Below are positions 47,801 through 60,301 of a DNA stretch of 64,000 bases, in pieces (position 1 is the stretch's first letter; each line of letters begins with the position of its first letter). Origin of the DNA: Brachionus plicatilis. Lineage: Eukaryota > Rotifera > Eurotatoria > Ploima > Brachionidae. The position numbers and the translations under genes are program-made. Under the pieces are notes generated by a model that was given only the letters and a program-made list of their open reading frames with translations, was not told where the DNA came from and made no database searches. The DNA lies in assembly GCA_010279815.1 (NCBI GenBank), contig QEOQ01000511.1, positions 9,597 through 73,596 on the forward strand. Reading direction: 5' to 3'.

Positions 47801-49761
47801 ATAATTTAGATTCTAATAACCTGCGTCAGACTCAATTGATCTTACTTTTTTTTTTTTTTATTAGAGCTCTTATTATTTTTTGTCGAATTCTTAGGAAATA
47901 TTATTTTAATAAATATTGTTTACTGACTTAAAATTTCACAAATAATGAAAATTAATACATACACTAAGATTGATGGTTTGGAGCACCATTTATTAAAAAA
48001 ATACAAATACAATGTTATTTATTAATAAGTGTAAGTGAAATAAATAGAGTTAAATTTTTAAAAAATTCGAGGAAACACAAAACTTTATTTTATTCTTTTA
48101 TCAAATATTCAATTTATTTAAGTTCCATGAACAGAATAAAAACAACTTAAAAAGATTCTTACTAAAAATGATTGAATTTTCTATTTCAATTATTTTTTTG
48201 AAAATAGAAACTTTTTAAATTGATTAAAATAACAATAGTTAAGAAAATTATAAAAATTAGAATGCGTTCGATTATTTCATAGCCAATTTTTAGCAGAAAA
48301 TTTAAGAAATTTTATAATAACATTTTAATTGATTACTCAATTTACTAAATATTACTTCAAATTAAAATAAAAAAAAATTTAGCACTTAAAAGGTCTTTTG
48401 GTTGAAACACATCGATTTATAATTTTGTTTATTTTAATTAAATTTACAGACAAGTTGTCAAGTTCTCATTATCAAGAAATATAACATCTTTGGTCTCTAA
48501 GTTCTTCGAGTAAAATGTTTACTCAAATTAAAATCAAGAAAAAATAAATTTCCAAGGCAAAAAAAATAATTAAATATTATTTGTAAATTTTTCTCCTCAA
48601 ATTTGAATGATACCAAAAAATATTAAATAAAATTACAAAGTATGCTACTATAGAAAATTATCAACGAATTTAATTAATGATTCAATTGAATTATTTGAAA
48701 AAGATTAATTCAATAAAATTTAATTCCATTTATTAAATTTTTTTTCTAATAGTTTATATTTTAGAATTATGCCTGAATTTTTGAACCTTTTATAGATATA
48801 TTAGCATCTAAGTCTGGATCATCGTCATTTTTGTTCAAAATTTAAATTGAATTTTATTAAGTGTTTATTTTTTTTTGCTTGAATTAAAAATTCTAGAGTC
48901 GCTTTAAATTAAAATTTAAAAAATAGGTTTTTAATTTTTTAATTAAAAAAAGATTTGAGAATATTTTTAAAAATTTTTTAACTCAATTTTATTTCCTGTC
49001 CATAAATCTGAATCACAGTTTACAAGTTTTTTTTAATATGACTCAAAAGCTGCATTTCAATTTGATAATTTTTGTTTTCAGGTATCAGGATAATTTTTTT
49101 TAATTTTTTGTTTTCCTGTTTTTCATCTAGTAAATTATTTTTTTCTTTATTTTCTTAAAAATTCATGCGTATGATGAATAATTCTAAAATTTTTGTCACG
49201 ATTGCATATTTATCATTTAAGATGATAAATAAATCATGTTCATCAAGAATCATTTCATGGCTCAATAAAGTCTAATTTCAAACCTTTTAAGCCACTGAAT
49301 CATGATTCATCGATTGATATTATGTCATAAGCCATAGCAAAAAAAGAGAAAAAAAAACATAAAATTAACTTATTTTTGAATTCAATTAGCAAATTGCGTA
49401 TTTTATAAACCCAAATTCGCCTAACATTATTTGTTTTCAATTAGGAGTTTTTTATTTTGTTGACTTTATTAATTTAAAAAAAAAAAACTTTAAATCACAA
49501 AAATCAAAATTCGCTTGCATCATAGCTTTTTTTTATCTAAAAATAGTCATGTTTTCAAAATAAAAAAATTTGCACTCGGAATAACTGGCCAGACAATTAA
49601 AATATAAAAAATGTGCACATACCATCTAACTCAGTTTTGTGGCTGGGAATTTTGTCCAAAGTTGGCGGCAGGATAAATATTGGAATCGATGACGGTGTGA
49701 TCACCCTTGGATCATTGTGCGTATACGACTTGGCCTTGCTGTACAGTTTAGACATCAGCAT
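44880..49761 (-). CDS. Ser/Lys-rich 796-residue protein of unknown function (2 exons)
   Basis: Exon 1 (49761-49623) starts MLMSKLYSKAKSYTHNDPRV and ends LD plus one base. Exon 2 (47131-44880) continues DTFDCWSLGEEKKEP in phase after a 2.5-kb intron (donor GTATGT, acceptor TTTCTAG). The long middle is low in complexity: Ser-rich and basic, with RS/KS clusters (SPSRKRSRNLS, KHRRSRTLDSSLKKK) and an acidic EQEVEEVESG patch. It is likely disordered and phosphorylated. A better structured block, ISIDIKNLRVDPLIEINCVK to FDLVSEHFMAVTEEAMSLQI, lies near residues 610-710, followed by a Gly-rich linker. I do not recognise the family. Coding is supported by the splice match, length and lower AT content. 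An in-frame stop at 49782-49780 fixes the start to 49761 or the second ATG at 49755. The final 30 residues could be read-through of an unspliced 3' intron. Confidence 0.8.
47132..49622 (-). other. Long intron of the 796-aa gene
   Basis: AT-rich. Two stretches (about 47230-47450 and 48670-48830) are related to each other: both contain an AATTATGCCT...GATCATCGTCATTTTTG series, a diverged direct repeat about 1.4 kb apart. No coding is seen. Confidence 0.5.
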
Positions 49762-49986
49762 TATTATTAAATCATTGATTTAAATTTTTATTTTTTCTAA
49801 ACAAAAAATTTTTTTTAATTTGATCATTTGAACCAAAAAAATTGAGAAAATAATCTGAAATCTGTTGAGTATCTGGAAATAAATGGTCATATTTTTTCTT
49901 GATTATTCTGCCAAAATAAATCGAAAAGGAAATATTTTAATTTTCTAATCTAAAATTAAAAATAAAATTGAAAAGGAATTTTTAGA

Positions 49987-50199
49987 ATGACTGATAATTC
50001 GTTTCTTATGAGAATAATTTATTTTTCAGGAATAAATATTCGTCATATTGGTCACAGAAAGAGTGCAGTGAGAAAATTTTCGCATTTAATGAGCTCTACC
50101 AGGCCTCGAACATGCTTGGAGAAATTAGCTAAGCCAAAAAAATGTATGAAGTCATCCAAACCACAAATAGCATTAACTAATTCTGAGAGCAAAAAATAG
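49987..50199 (+). CDS. Small ORF or decayed coding exon
   Basis: A 70-codon basic frame with SSTRPRTCLEKLAKPKKCMK. The LEKLAKPK words resemble THEG repeats of sperm proteins, but one match is weak. Another frame of the same bases reads YWSQKECSEKIFAFNELYQA and then meets a stop. I cannot tell which, if either, is real. Confidence 0.2.
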   Translation: MTDNSFLMRIIYFSGINIRHIGHRKSAVRKFSHLMSSTRPRTCLEKLAKPKKCMKSSKPQIALTNSESKK

Positions 50200-53100
50200 A
50201 TCTAATATTTAGTGATTAAATAATGCTTGCTTAGATTCCCCTAAGAACATATTTGATTTAAACAAAATCCATGAAAGAAAATAAAAGATATAAATTTGAT
50301 AAAAAAATTATATGATTTATTAGTTTAAGGCAAATATTGAGTTAAAAAATTTATTGACAAATTTTATTGAAAGAAACTTTTTTTTTAATATATTCGAATT
50401 GAAAAGTGACTTTAATCTAAATAAATCGAATTATTTGAAAAAATAAAAAGAGAAAAAATTTTCACTCTATTTTGATTTATTCATTGACAAGAATATTGCC
50501 AGAATTTTTAATCATTGAATTAATGCAATCACAAAATTTCATACGTAATTCTTCCATCTATCATATAAAGAGTCAAAAACTTTCCGGTTTATAGTTCCTC
50601 AATAGATTAATCATAATTTGATTAAGTAAGTTCCAAAATCACTTTGATTATTTGAATTTTTGAAATATTACCAAAAGTGTAATTGATGATTAAAAATTTT
50701 ATATTTTTCTAATTTTGGGCGCCAAAAAAATCAAAAAAAAATCTTAAAAAATTTAAAGTAAAATAAAAATGAAAATAAAACTCAGGTTTGCTCATAAAAA
50801 ATTTATTTCAATTTTTTCTAGCTCAATTAATTTTCTAAGTGAACGACACACTCTCGAAATATATTAAATTTTCGGAGTGAAAATTTCATTTTGAAGCCAG
50901 TTTTGCATCGAAATGGTTCACGGATGAGATTTATTAAATTTTTTGAAAATGCTTAGTTTTAATTAATTTTTGCGCAGAGCAAAATTATCAGGAAATCTTA
51001 TTAGTGCGCAAATTTGGTACTGCTCAGCATTTAGAAATGTATCTGTTTGCATCACAATTTGGATAGATTTGCTCTATTCTAATCCGAATTAAAATAGCAA
51101 TTAAATTCAATGAAAGCAACTTGAGATATAGAAGCTTCCGAATAGTTTCCTTTCAATAGAAAAAAAATATTGATTATGCTAAACAGATTTAACTAAACTA
51201 GAGGTCTCAACATTAAATTTTATTTTATTTTTGTTGCTTAATTATTTTCAATCAAAACAAATTCATGAAAAATTCATGAGGATATAGAATCACATTTATC
51301 TGCTTGATGCATCGAACATTTTGATTGTCTATGCAGCCGGATACTTTTAGGAACAATTTATTTATTAGAGGTGATGATTTTCCTATTCTCTAAAAATTAA
51401 TCTTCCAAATTTGATTTTACAACAGAATTTTTCTAAATTGTTTAATTCATTTTGCAGACTTAATCCTCTTATTTTATCTTATAGCTCTAATTACGCATGA
51501 AAAATACTTGATGTTTTTATCAGCATAAAACAAAGTTTTTTAAACTAGAGAATTTGAAAATCAATTTTTTTTCATTTTTAAAATTTATTCATAAAAGTGA
51601 AAATCGCGTGAACTGTTGAAGTATAAATCGTCATCTTAATTAATTTTATTTTTTTTAAACCCAACCAAAACAATCAAATCATTAAATTTTAATTTTACCT
51701 TGTTTTATTTTAATTTTTATTTTTTTTATTCTAAAAGGGCTTTAAAGAAATAAATAAAAATCATTGTGTTTTTTTTAAATTATCTTTAAAAAAAAGATTG
51801 ATTGCCATGAAATTTTACTTTAAAATTAAATATTAAACGAAATAAAACAAAAATTTGTTTGATTAAATTTTTTTTACTTTTTTCGTACTTTTGCTTTAAC
51901 TCACTGTTTTGAATAATTTTGTCAAATTAAATTTTAAAAAGAACAATAAAAAAATATAATTAATTTTTTTTTCATTGTTTTTAAAAACTAGGGATTTTTA
52001 GAAAAAAAAAAGGAATCAAGAAGATTTTTTTTAATTCAAGCATCTATTAAGTTCTTTTAAAAATCCTATGTAATCTAATGCTGAACTTGAAAAAAAATCT
52101 TGCTAAGCACTCATAAGATTCTTGGTAAGAAACATTCTAAATGCATCACAGGAAATTCTTATGATCTTAGTTACAAATTTTAGTTAAAATGATCCTCTAA
52201 ATCAATTGAACTATAAAGAAAGAGAGACTTTTTTGAACTTGGAAATAAAGATCATGAAATTGGTTTTAATTATTGCTAAAATAAAAAAGGTTTATTTATT
52301 AAAATAAAAAAAAATCAGCTAAAATATTAAAATTTGTGCATAAAAAATTGGATGCTTTCGACTTGTGTTTTCCACAGTTACTCGATTTAATTTTAATCAG
52401 TTAGTCGTAATTATAAAATTGACTTTTAAAAAATTTTAAGATTCTGATACAGATTGTAATTCAAAACTTGATTTCTTGGATAGTTTATTGATGAAAATGT
52501 TTGAATTTTTTCTCGATTAAAAATTAATTTTTTAGATATCTCGTCTTGTCTATAATTAAGTATTAAAATTAGTGATTTTCAGAAATTTTAGTGAATTAAT
52601 AATAAAAAAGCCGAAATATTTTCCTTTTTCATGATGGTGAATATCAAGTTGACTTGAAGTGAAAGACTTTGTCATATAACATTTTGTTAGAAATTAAAGT
52701 AAAATAATTCTTTTAATTGTTTCACTAGTTATAAAATTTATTTCAAAAATGATTAAGCCTTATCTTTATTAAATTAAAAAAATGCGGAGAATATTCAGAC
52801 AATTATATTAGACTCATTATTGAACCCCAATAACAAAAATTGAAAAAAAATAATTGAAAATTTTTGCTTACAAGGATTTTGTTTTATTTCTAAAATAAAG
52901 CATACAATATTTATGTCATTTTTATTTTTAAAAGCACACTTTTTAATAACAATAATTATTTTATTTTTTTAACAAAAATAAAAAAATTTTTTTTAAAATG
53001 TTGCAGATTAAGAGATGATTTGAGAAAAACGACCTTTACTGAAGTGTCGAAAGTGTCTGAAGTGAGGTGTCAATTTATGACAATATATTAAGCTAGACTT

Positions 53101-54783
53101 TTGCTTATTCAGATGGAATATAAATTTTTAAGACTCAAATATCTTGTTTTTTAGAACATTTTCGTACAATTGTTAGTAATTAGTAGATTGAAAATTTGCA
53201 TCTTTAAAAGATAATTAATTTTTTAATCCTTTTTTAAAAAAGGCAAAAAGGAGAGAATATTTGATGAATTTTGAAAAAATAATAATTAACTGAATAAAAT
53301 TTATAGCTTGCTTTCTAATTTAAATCAATATTTGAATTGGTTTAAAAAAATCAAGATCTGGAACACTAGATTTAGGATACCAGGTATGCTTCCGCCTTCA
53401 GAAAAAAAAAAGTTAAAGAGTAGCTGAGAACTAAATTTCAGTAAAAAAACAACAAGATCTTGATTATATTGTAACCAAATATATTTATTAAGAAAACGCC
53501 TTTTGGGCGATGTTGAAAAAAGAAAAAATAGATTTTTCGCTTAATGAATTAATTTAATTTTTTTTTGCTCAGATCTTAAAAGAAGAAAATACCTGTAAAT
53601 ATTTTACACAATTTCAAGTCATTTTTTTTTTTACTCCAATGGTTTTCCAAAACATTATTATTATTAATTTTTATTTAAAAATTTTTAAAGAACAAATATC
53701 TTAATTTTATTTTTCACATTTTTTTTTATTTATTATCAGCCTTTTTAAAAAAATTAAAAGAAAATTAATTTGTTAAATTAAAAAATTGATCATTCAATTT
53801 TAATCAAATAGAATAGATGTTCTTATGAAAGCAGTTTAATTGATTATTTTTGGCAACGCAAAATTTTGATTAAATTTTTGACTTCGAATTTGACCTAAAA
53901 ATTGACGATTAATTTAAATGCGAAATTTAATTGATCACAGAATCTAAACAGTTTTTTAAAGTTTCAAAATATTTTTAAAAGATAGACAAAGAAGTTAATT
54001 CTCGAAAAATTCAATCAAATCTGATCGAGTATTTAAATATTTTGATCTTATTTGGAACCTGAAATTTTATCGAAAATTTTACGAAGCCTTTTTTATTGAG
54101 ATAAAATAATTGAGATTAATATTTTTTTTATTGTAATAGTTGTTTATTTTTTTCAGCTCTTATAAAAATCTTTTACTTGGTATCATATCTAAAAAAATAA
54201 AAATGAAATAAAAAATTTAAATTTTAATCATTATAATTGACGCTAATGAAAGAGGCCATGATTATCGTAGTTTTATGGACTTAAATTTTTTGAAAAAAGA
54301 AATCCTTTGACTTAATATTAAAATTTTAATCATCTTGTTTTTTACTTTTATTTTTAATTTTTTTTCTATATATTCTATTTTTCTATTTTCCATAATAATT
54401 CAAAAATTTTTCTAATTCTAAATCTTATTATATTGGAAAAATTAACTGTTGATACTCTTTTAATTAATAAATTTAGCTACTCTGAAATTGTTTGCTAACT
54501 TAAAAACACCTAGCAAAAAATTGACTAGAGAATATCTTAAATAGACGATAATGTCAAAATACAAAAAAAAATCCACAGCTTCCCTTACTTAACATATGTC
54601 AATGATTATTTAACATCAAAAATCAAATTGAATGTGTAAATAATTTTAGATTATTTTAAATTTTGATAGTATACAAAATGATAATTTTCTAAAAAAACTA
54701 ATTAAAATTTTAGCTATTTCTAAAATTAAACTTCTTTCGTCTTTTAGATAAGAAATTTTTTCAAAAAGAAAAAATCACTTTTG
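50200..54783. other. Gene-poor AT-rich DNA
   Basis: Read on both strands, I see no protein-like frame, terminal inverted repeat or tandem array worth naming in this 4.6 kb. Confidence 0.35.
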
Positions 54784-55256
54784 GACACAAATAGAGATGT
54801 GTAATGGTTAAAAATTAACCAAGTTAACCGAAAGTTAACCGCTAATAAATTTAAAAGTTAACTTTTTTAACGGTTAACCAGTACGTTAACCAAATTTTTT
54901 TTTTTAATTTTAAAAATTTGGTTTAAAATTAGTTTATAAATTTTATTTGTCAAAATAACGGTCACAAAATTAAAAAAGTAAGAAAAATTTTTACAAATTA
55001 AACTATTTTTAAATATGTACATTTTTGAATTAATCTATCTAATATAAAAAGTTAATCAATATGTGGCAAGTTTTTTTTTCTATTTAACTTTTTTGAAATT
55101 TTGAAATTACGTTGTTTAATTTAAACTCAATACTTAAGCATGGTAAAATTTGAAATTTAATTACGAAATTATTTCTAAAAATGTAAAATAGAAAAAAAAA
55201 CTTGCCATGTCTTTTTTTTAAGGTATTTTTTACAAATTTTTTAAAAATAAGTTAAT

Positions 55257-55511
55257 TTAAATGCCAAAATAGACTTTAAGCAATTTCGGCGACTGTGTCA
55301 AAATACTAGTACTTGTGCAAGGGATATTGGAATTAGAATAATCTGGACTAGAAATCGTTCGTGCAAGAGAGGTTACATCTGAATTTTCAATTCTTAGATT
55401 AGAGCGATTACTACCCTCTTCATTATCAGCTGATGAAATCGACTCAGAACTATAACTGGACTCATGATTGTATTCACTTTCCAAGCCTGAAGAAATATCA
55501 CTACTTTCCAA
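55257..55511 (-). CDS. Ser-rich ORF inside the hAT-like element
   Basis: 84 codons including ESSDISSGLESEYNHESSYS and NEEGSNRSNLRIENSDVTSL. Its position within hAT-type ends suggests a leftover N-terminal or linker exon of the transposase, but no BED finger, RNase H or hATC block is visible. Confidence 0.35.
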   Translation of the reverse strand: MESSDISSGLESEYNHESSYSSESISSADNEEGSNRSNLRIENSDVTSLARTISSPDYSNSNIPCTSTSILTQSPKLLKVYFGI

Positions 55512-55574
55512 TTTCCTAAATTTTATAAAATTTTTATTAAACAGAACAATCTTAAATATTCTGTTTTGCTGCGC

Positions 55575-55613
55575 TTTTTGTACAACTTAGTTTTAAAATG
55601 TACTGTATTACAG
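55575..55613. repeat. Solo half of the TACAGTAC MITE
   Basis: TTGTACAACTTAGTTTTAAA followed by TGTACTGTA is one terminal arm without its partner. Confidence 0.6.
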
Positions 55614-55947
55614 AAAAGTAATAAAAATATGTAAGTTTTTGTGTCATTACATTAGCATATATTTAGGTTTTTGATATAATTTTGCAATTTGAATTTATGT
55701 TTCAAAAACAGAAAAATATTTAGTTTTTAAGATTCCAATCAATTATTTTTCATTACTTGACTCAAAATATTCATTACAATAATTTTACCAAATAAAATTG
55801 CTTTTTCCAATTTTTGGTTAACTCAGTAATTAACGGTTAACCAAATTAAAAATTTCGGTTAACGATTAACCACATTTTTAAAATAACTAGTAACGGCTAT
55901 TAACCGTTAACCAAATTAGTTAACGGTTAAGCATCCCTAGACACAAA

Positions 55948-57456
55948 AGAAAAAAATCAAAGCTTATTAAAAATAAAAGGCAATTAAAAAGTTTTAGAAC
56001 AAATATTGACGAAAAAAAGAGATGAATTTTTACTTTCTGACAACAAAATAACCTTAGCCATGACATTAAATATTTTTTTGTTGAGCAGCTTAATTTATTT
56101 AATTCAATTTTTTTTTAAATAAATCTCAGGTCTGGTAAATTTAATGACTTTTTATATTCTTTAATCAAATAAACTCAAAAATTTGAACAATTAAAATTAA
56201 TCAGAAAATTGACCTTTTATTAATTATAAAAAGCTAGTAAAAATAAACTGGATACACCTTAAAATAATTTGAGAATTTAAAAAATGGGTAATAAAATTTG
56301 TGACTAACATTTTAGTTTAAATTAAATAATAAAAAAAAATTTGGTTAAGAAATTTTAAAAAATTGGTGACTGGGGTTTGTCGTTTTGGCTCCCAATTTAC
56401 TAAAGTAGTTCTAATTAATGAAAAAAATTTTAAGGAAAATTAATGATAAAATAAATTAATTAAATGTCGAGATATTAGGAAAGTATTTTTTGATCTTAAA
56501 TTTACAATTAAAAATAGTCAGGTAAATAATGTGACCAGTTGGCCAAAAAATCGAAATCGCCAAATAGGTTTTCAAAAAATTTTCAAAAAACATTGCTAAA
56601 ATTTTTAGAAAAATTTTGAAAACTTTGTTTTTTAAAGATATAATTTTTTATTTTAAATTGATTCCAATCAACTCTGGTTGTCATTCTACGATGATTAGAA
56701 TAAAATGTAATTTATACGATTTAACAATTTTTTTCTTAATTGTTCGAAATGAAACTGAAAACGACCAATTTGTTAAAATTTCTAAATATTTAAAAAATTT
56801 ATTAAAAAAAAATATAAAAATTAATAAAATTTTGATATATTCGAACAAAGTAATTTAGAAAAAAATTCACTAATTATCTTTTTTGGTTTTGTATTTCGGG
56901 AATTTGCGTGCATAACTCGGAAAATGTGAGTAACAACAAAAAAGACTCCTACAAAATTTGATTTTTTTTAAATATTTATCCTTCATGATTTTTAGCTGAA
57001 TTCAAAAAACATGGAAAAAAAACATTTTTCTGCCTATAATTATATTTAATTTAAGACAGCCCGAAACCAGATTTAAATCTTTTAATTTTGAAAAACAAAT
57101 TCTCTAATATATTGCGTAAATGAAGCCCTTAAAATCGAACCCTAGTTTTAATCATGCAATGTAAAATTATATTTTTGATAATTATCTCACCAAGACTGTA
57201 ATTTGAGTTTATTAATGAAAAAAAAAAAATATTTTTTCTTTATCAAAATATTTTGCATTTCGAGTATTCATAATTTAAAATTTTAGACTAGCATGGTTTC
57301 CTGCTAGGCCATGCCAGGAGTTGAATAATTAATTTTAATTTCCTTCAAAGCCTACTTAAATAAGACAAAAAATAAACTTTCTAAAAAAAATTAACATGTG
57401 CTAAGAAAAATTTTTCTAAATTTAAAAAAAAAATAATAAAATAAATTGAAAATAAA
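55948..57456. other. Intergenic DNA upstream of DPH6
   Basis: AT-rich. The frame at 56616-56858 is low in complexity. Nothing else is recognised. Confidence 0.35.
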
Positions 57457-58218
57457 ATGAAAGTAATTGCTTTGGTGAGTGGAGGTAAAGACAGTGTTTT
57501 TAACATGATGGAGTGTGTCCGGAACGGACACGAAATAGTCGCTTTGGCCAACTTGAGACCACCCATTACTGACAACGAGCTGGATAGCTACATGTACCAG
57601 TCGGTGGGCAGTGAGCTTTTGGACCTGTACGCAGAAGCCATGGACATTCCTATGTACCGAGCTAGTATCTCTGGCAAAGTTCTGAACACCAATTTGGACT
57701 ATGAGCCGAGTGATGGCGACGAGGTTGAGGACCTCTTCCAGCTTTTAGGCCGCATCAAACAAGAAATCAAGCTAAAACATGGATTTGATGCTGAAGGTGT
57801 TTCGTCCGGGGCCATTTTGTCCACTTACCAAAAGAACAGAGTTGAGAATATTTGTCAACGACTAGGCATGACTTCCTTAGCATTTTTATGGGAAAGAAAC
57901 CAGACTGAATTGCTAAATGAGATGATTGCGTCAGGAATAAATGCCATTTTAATTAAGGTTGCTTGTTACGGCCTCGAACCAGAAAAGCACCTGGGTAAAA
58001 CCATCAAAGAAATGAAAGCCTATCTTGTTGAATTAGAAAAAGAATTCGGTGCTAATGTATGCGGAGAAGGTGGCGAATACGAAACATTTACTCTAGATTG
58101 CCCTCTTTTTACCAAGAGAATTGTTATCGATCACTTTGATGTTAAGATACATTCGAATGATGCATTTGCCAAAGTTGGATATTTGGTTTTTAAAAAATTT
58201 CATTTAGAAAATAAATAA
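57457..58218 (+). CDS. DPH6: Diphthine-ammonia ligase (single exon)
   Basis: 253 residues, close to the 267 of human DPH6, without introns. The N terminus MKVIALVSGGKDSVFNMMEC is the ATP-pyrophosphatase (PP-loop) motif SGGKDS at residues 8-13. VALANLRPP, the YQSVG block, GVSSGAILSTYQKNRVENIC, LAFLWERNQTELLNEM and CGEGGEYETFTLDCP near the C terminus are all DPH6 landmarks. The enzyme performs the last step of diphthamide synthesis on elongation factor 2, amidating diphthine with ammonia and ATP in the cytosol. The first ATG is used and its context AAAATG is plain. AATAAA directly precedes the stop codon. The DUF71 domain is complete; the fused endoribonuclease-like domains of the fungal enzyme are absent, as in animals. 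Confidence 0.96.
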   Translation: MKVIALVSGGKDSVFNMMECVRNGHEIVALANLRPPITDNELDSYMYQSVGSELLDLYAEAMDIPMYRASISGKVLNTNLDYEPSDGDEVEDLFQLLGRIKQEIKLKHGFDAEGVSSGAILSTYQKNRVENICQRLGMTSLAFLWERNQTELLNEMIASGINAILIKVACYGLEPEKHLGKTIKEMKAYLVELEKEFGANVCGEGGEYETFTLDCPLFTKRIVIDHFDVKIHSNDAFAKVGYLVFKKFHLENK

Positions 58219-60301
58219 TCTTTTTTTTCTAGTTTAATTTAGACCAGAACATTTTAAATATTTAATTGAAGAATTTACTATTTTTTTAGAATACCATGTC
58301 TGAAAATTTTTAAATTCTAATAAATAAGATAAAAAAATCAGCGTTTCAAAAAAAAAAACTGATCAGTAAGGAAAAATTAATCATTGCAAATAAAATTTCA
58401 AATAGATTATATGACAAGGATCAAAACAAGCTATAGATCGTAATTTTATCTACAAATTTGTTTGTCTAAAACAAAGATTTTCGATGCTTTAATTGATAAT
58501 TTACAGTTGAAAATAATTTTTTTATTCTCTGATTCTATTAAACTAAATGATAGAAACATAACAAAAAATTTAATATTTTTTAAAACTAAATCAAAGTTTT
58601 ACCTATTGGGTAACTCCTAAAAAAAACCTGGATATTTTTTATAAAAAAATTTTTACAACAATTTTTTATGAAAATAAAATTTTTATTAAAAATCATCTAG
58701 ATCATAAATTATTAATTAAGACTTTTAATAAAAATTTTTTAAATGGAAAAATGTATATTTTTTTGTCACAAAAAATGTTCCATAAAAGCTTTTTTTTCAT
58801 TGTTTTAAATTTAGATAAAATTGAACAAATAAGTTTTAAAAAAATTTTCACTTGTTAAATAAAAAGACCTAACGACTAACCTAATTTTTTTGTCATTAAT
58901 TCAATTTCATAAAGTTAAAAAAGAAATTAAAAAATTTATTTCATTAATAATGACAAAACAGAATTTTTACATAAAGACACATCAAGTTTTTTAGTATTTT
59001 GAATTAAAAAATCAATTTATTTTCAAAAACTTAAAGATTATACCTAAATTTAAAAGCTATCTGAATTTAAAAAATTTTATCGATAAAAATATCGAACAAA
59101 AATTTTTAAGAAGTCCTTTATGACATCAATTTTAAATAAGACTTATTTTTGAACATAAATTTTTCTTTTGAATGGTCTTTTTAACAAATAGTTTTAATCT
59201 AAAATTTTGATAAACTTTTGATTTGAATTTTTTTCTTAAATGTCAAAGTTTATCTATTTTTTTGCACTAAAAGAAAAACTATATTGTAATATTTTGCAAC
59301 AATTAAAAATATTTAATAAAAATTGCTATATTTTTACTTAGAGCTTTAATTTTCTAGGTAAGGGTCTCTGCTTATGGCAATCTTTTACCTTAGTCATGTA
59401 ACTTCAAGTCAAATGTTGAAATTTTTAGAAAATTTTGAAAAAATTTATTTTGATTGCCGAATTTTATGTGGATTTGTATTTTTTAAATATTAATTTTATT
59501 AATTTAAATTAGAAGTTTTTTAATTTTCTTAGATAAAAGTCAAGTCTCGACATTGACTTTAATTTCTGCATGCGACTTTTATCAAATTCTTTAAAATACC
59601 ATCGTTACCTAATGAAATCGGTATTTTATGGTTTGGTTTAAGGGACAAAATTAAAAAAGCTAGTTTAAAAATTAGTTATGAAAATGAGCAAGCCTTGTAA
59701 AGATTTCTATATTTAAATAAAATGAAATATAACTTATTAGATAAATAAAAGATATATAATCTAATTAAAGGAACAAAGAAATATAACCAGATCTTTTAAA
59801 ACCTTTTGTTTTATTTATTTTTTTTTATTTACCCCCTTTTTTCTTTTATTTAAAATTCAATTTTATTTTTTTTTTATTTTTTCATCTCAGAGTGAATCAT
59901 TTAAAAAAATTTTATTTAACTTTTCTTGTAAATCTCATTTTAAAATCCAAATCGAAACATTTGTCTATCTACTTTATTTACACACTGTGCCAAATAAGAA
60001 ACAAAAAAAAACTCTAATCTGAAAATTTTTAAATAAAATAATTTACCAATAAATTTAATATTTTTTCTCTTTATTCTAATTAAAAAAAAAACTTTATTCA
60101 TTTGCAGATAAATCTCGCTACTTGAATATTCCAAAAATTTTTATTCAACCATCTAAATTTTGTTCCCTAATGCCAGAACAGAAAAAAGCAGTTCTTTTAA
60201 AAAGTAACCATGGTATTAAAAGAATGTTAAGTTAGAAGCTCAATTAAGAGGAGAAAATTTTGTTTAAAAAAATTTAAAAATATTATTTATAAAATTTAAA
60301 A
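58219..60301. other. Intergenic DNA
   Basis: AT-rich DNA between two plus-strand genes. No coding or repeat structure recognised. The right end should hold the promoter of the coiled-coil gene. Confidence 0.35.

Larger units (their letters stand above)
54792..55939. mobile_element. hAT-like element, GGTTAAC words, TSD GACACAAA
   Basis: Ends TAGAGATGTG and GCATCCCTA, flanked by identical 8-mers GACACAAA (54784-54791 and 55940-55947). Subterminal arrays of GTTAACCG/CGGTTAAC words are on both sides. The interior has a minus-strand frame of 84 codons (55257-55511), Ser-rich, with an acceptor-like TTTAG upstream. A solo TACAGTAC MITE half lies at 55575-55613. 1148 bases. Confidence 0.87.
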
